DNA of 9,394 nucleotides from CAYGTK01 sp964352775 (GTDB lineage: Bacteria > Bacteroidota > Bacteroidia > Chitinophagales > CAIOSU01), in NCBI GenBank assembly GCA_964352775.1, contig CAYGTK010000169.1, forward strand, positions 1-9,394. Reading direction: 5' to 3'. The notes below the pieces were generated by a model, which ran no database searches, was not told the DNA's origin, and worked only from the letters and a program-made list of their open reading frames with translations. The position numbers and the translations under genes were made by a program. Position 1 is the stretch's first letter. Every line of letters starts with the position of its first letter. Positions 7,591-9,394 of the stretch are shown in pieces.

Positions 7591-7637
7591 ATAGTGTGCA
7601 GGTGGCGCAGTACTTTTAAGGACGAAGGAAAATACAG

Positions 7638-9179
7638 ATGCTAGAAGCGCTAAAAGCCAAATTAGGACTTACTAAACCCACGGACCACGTGCCCGATGAG
7701 CCACCTTATGAGCACATCGACCGTGAGATATATAAGGAGTACAACGATTATAGACCAGAGGGAGCGCAGAAATTGTTCTGTTATGTGCCTTTTAACAATA
7801 TGTCATTCTCATTTAGTGGACGGACATTAGCTTGTTCTTATAATCAAAAGGTAGAATTAGGTAGGTACCCACAAAACTCCATCCGCGATATGTGGTTCGG
7901 TGAAGCAGGTGAACGCCTGCGCGACCACATGGAGCACAACGACCTTGGTGAGGGCTGCAAGCATTGCAAGTACTTCTTCGAGAATAGAAAGTTTTCTGGC
8001 CTTAAGCCTTTGGTGTTCGATAAATATGCAGACTACAAGCGCGACCAATACCCACAAGTATTGGAATTTGAGTTAAGCAACGTCTGCAACTTGGAATGCG
8101 TGATGTGCAATGGCTTTGTCTCTTCTTCTATCAGGAAAAACAGAGATAAACTGCCCGCTATTAAAGCGCCTTACGACGATGCTTTTGTGGATCAATTAGA
8201 TGAATTCATCCCGCACATTAAAGAGGCTAAATTCTATGGCGGTGAGCCATTCTTGATACCTATCTACTATAAGATATGGGACAAGATGCTGGCCGTGAAT
8301 CCCGATATTAAATATTTCGTGATCACCAACGGCACGGTCCTCAGCGACCGTATGAAAGATGTGATCAACCGTGGTGATTTCGATCTCGCGGTGTCAATGG
8401 ATGCTATTGATAAGTTTACATTGGAGAGCATCCGCCTTAACACCGAGCAAGCTCAAGTATTAGAAACGATAGATTACTTGCGTGAGTATTGCAAAGAACG
8501 CGGCAAGAACCTAACCGTAAGCTACACCTGCATGCGCGAGAACTGGCAGGAATTCCCGAAGATGGTGGAATTTGCCAATGCCCGCGATATTCACTTGTAC
8601 ATCAGCTACCTAAAAACTCCGCCGCATTATGCATTGTGGAATTTACCTGCTGATAGGTTGAAAGAAATACGAGAGCAACTAGCTCCACAGGAGGCCAACA
8701 TGCCCACAGGTGATTGGTTGAGAGAACACAACAAGCGCTGCTTTACCGACTTCCTTCGCTACTTACAGAATTGTGAAGAGAAGAACAGAGAGGAAGAAGA
8801 AGCGAATGCCAAGAATGGTATAGAAACACAACATGTGCTGGGTTCAGATGTAGCTAAAAAGGCTAAGCCAGAAGGAAAGCAACCCTTGCAATTAAGCGAC
8901 GAGGCATTTGACGGAATGGAAGACCCTAGGCAGGCGCTTAGGGATAATATCACCAACCACATTTCTGGCTCTACTTATTTCAATGAGGAGCAACAGAAAG
9001 AAAAATCAGAACAGCTGATCAACAAATTCTTAAAAGTGCTGGATAGCGTTCAAGGTGAAGTAGATGAAAAGACAGTACTTAGCATCGTACTTCAAGCAAA
9101 AACACAAGAAGTGATCGAAAGCATCGAAGCGATGACGGAAGACCACTTACGAGAAGAAATACGGAAAATAGGCGCATGA
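7638..9179 (+). CDS. Radical SAM protein with N-terminal SPASM/Twitch-like cysteine domain
   Basis: A 513-residue cytosolic protein. The radical SAM core (about 141-335) has LSNVCNLECVMCNG with Cys150, Cys154 and Cys157 (CX3CX2C) for the [4Fe-4S] cluster, the GGEP motif at 201-204 that contacts SAM, and TNGT (230-233) and SMDAID (253-258) on later strands. Before the core (about 45-121) lies a domain with Cys48, Cys66, Cys107 and Cys110 arranged as C-PFNNMxF-x-G-C, then SIRDMW and CKHC. This resembles a SPASM/Twitch auxiliary cluster domain, which normally follows the core. After about 336 comes a long charged, Glu/Lys-rich helical region with a hydrophilic linker (about 380-425) and no motif I recognise. 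ATG 7638 is preceded by GAAGGA. The stop overlaps the next gene's ATG. Radical chemistry is confident. The substrate is unknown; the neighbours suggest a glycan, acyl chain or peptide. Confidence 0.9.
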   Translation: MLEALKAKLGLTKPTDHVPDEPPYEHIDREIYKEYNDYRPEGAQKLFCYVPFNNMSFSFSGRTLACSYNQKVELGRYPQNSIRDMWFGEAGERLRDHMEHNDLGEGCKHCKYFFENRKFSGLKPLVFDKYADYKRDQYPQVLEFELSNVCNLECVMCNGFVSSSIRKNRDKLPAIKAPYDDAFVDQLDEFIPHIKEAKFYGGEPFLIPIYYKIWDKMLAVNPDIKYFVITNGTVLSDRMKDVINRGDFDLAVSMDAIDKFTLESIRLNTEQAQVLETIDYLREYCKERGKNLTVSYTCMRENWQEFPKMVEFANARDIHLYISYLKTPPHYALWNLPADRLKEIREQLAPQEANMPTGDWLREHNKRCFTDFLRYLQNCEEKNREEEEANAKNGIETQHVLGSDVAKKAKPEGKQPLQLSDEAFDGMEDPRQALRDNITNHISGSTYFNEEQQKEKSEQLINKFLKVLDSVQGEVDEKTVLSIVLQAKTQEVIESIEAMTEDHLREEIRKIGA

Positions 9180-9394
9180 GTATTGAGGTGAAAGATATTG
9201 GTGCGGAATTTCAACCGTTAGACCCTGAGGTAGTAAAGGCCTATAATAAAACCCGTGGTTGGTTCGATAGGAAATACGTTTGCAACGCCCCTTTCAACAA
9301 CATGTACTTCAACGTAATGGGCCAAGTTGGCCCTTGTTGGTTAACTTATTTGGGAGGCGAGCGTTGGCCCAATAGATCAATACACGAAATTTGG
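9176..9394 (+). CDS. Second radical SAM-type protein, paralogue of the upstream gene (N-terminal fragment)
   Basis: The frame opens with ATG at 9176 in an ATGA overlap with the previous stop and continues for 73 codons to the right edge. Cys36 and Cys54 have the same C-x17-C spacing as Cys48 and Cys66 of the upstream protein. They are embedded in the same motif: APFNNMYF against VPFNNMSF, a Gly before the second Cys, and P-x-x-SIHEIW against P-x-x-SIRDMW. The preceding segment (EVVKAYN against EIYKEYN) also aligns. The radical SAM core itself lies beyond the window, so the class is inferred from this homology. The translational overlap means the two proteins are made together and may form a pair. 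Confidence 0.75.
   Translation, partial: MSIEVKDIGAEFQPLDPEVVKAYNKTRGWFDRKYVCNAPFNNMYFNVMGQVGPCWLTYLGGERWPNRSIHEIW

Overview
The window looks like chromosomal DNA of a member of the Bacteroidota, probably a marine or gliding-type flavobacterium or cytophagian. Evidence: a very large secreted protein with SprB-type repeats, which are almost confined to this phylum and its type IX secretion system; AT-rich intergenic DNA; poor Shine-Dalgarno sequences; and promoter-like boxes resembling the Bacteroidota TAnnTTTG element. I see no tRNA, rRNA, CRISPR array, insertion sequence or phage gene.

Layout. Positions 1-3332 (minus strand) hold the first 1110 codons of a giant secreted adhesin-like protein that runs off the left edge. 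It has a signal peptide, a Cys-containing N-terminal domain, several Ig/PKD-like modules, three SprB-like repeats, a beta-helix-like stretch and a Gly-rich Cys-containing segment. A 371-base spacer (3333-3703) with one clear 7-base inverted repeat separates it from a plus-strand glycosyltransferase-like gene (about 3704-4609). The reading frame of that gene extends well upstream of its first ordinary start codon. Its 3' end overlaps, tail to tail, a compact minus-strand operon read as acyl carrier protein (7492-7256), ketoacyl-ACP synthase III-like enzyme (7256-6198), polyprenyl-phosphate-type GT2 glycosyltransferase with two membrane helices (6160-5237) and GNAT N-acetyltransferase (5240-4590). 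Across a 145-base divergent promoter region, two radical SAM genes start on the plus strand. The first (7638-9179) is complete. The second starts inside the stop codon of the first and is cut by the right edge. Both begin with the same cysteine-bearing, SPASM/Twitch-like N-terminal motif.

How they may work together (inference). The acyl carrier protein and the KAS III-like enzyme would make or transfer a dedicated acyl group. The two glycosyltransferase-type proteins and the PseH-like acetyltransferase suggest assembly and decoration of a surface glycan or glycolipid on a lipid carrier. The tandem radical SAM proteins would perform an unknown radical modification of a sugar, acyl or protein-bound intermediate. 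This gene set, with two paralogous radical SAM enzymes whose Cys-rich auxiliary domain precedes the core, is the most likely undescribed system here. The adhesin gene is transcribed away from the cluster and may be unrelated to it.
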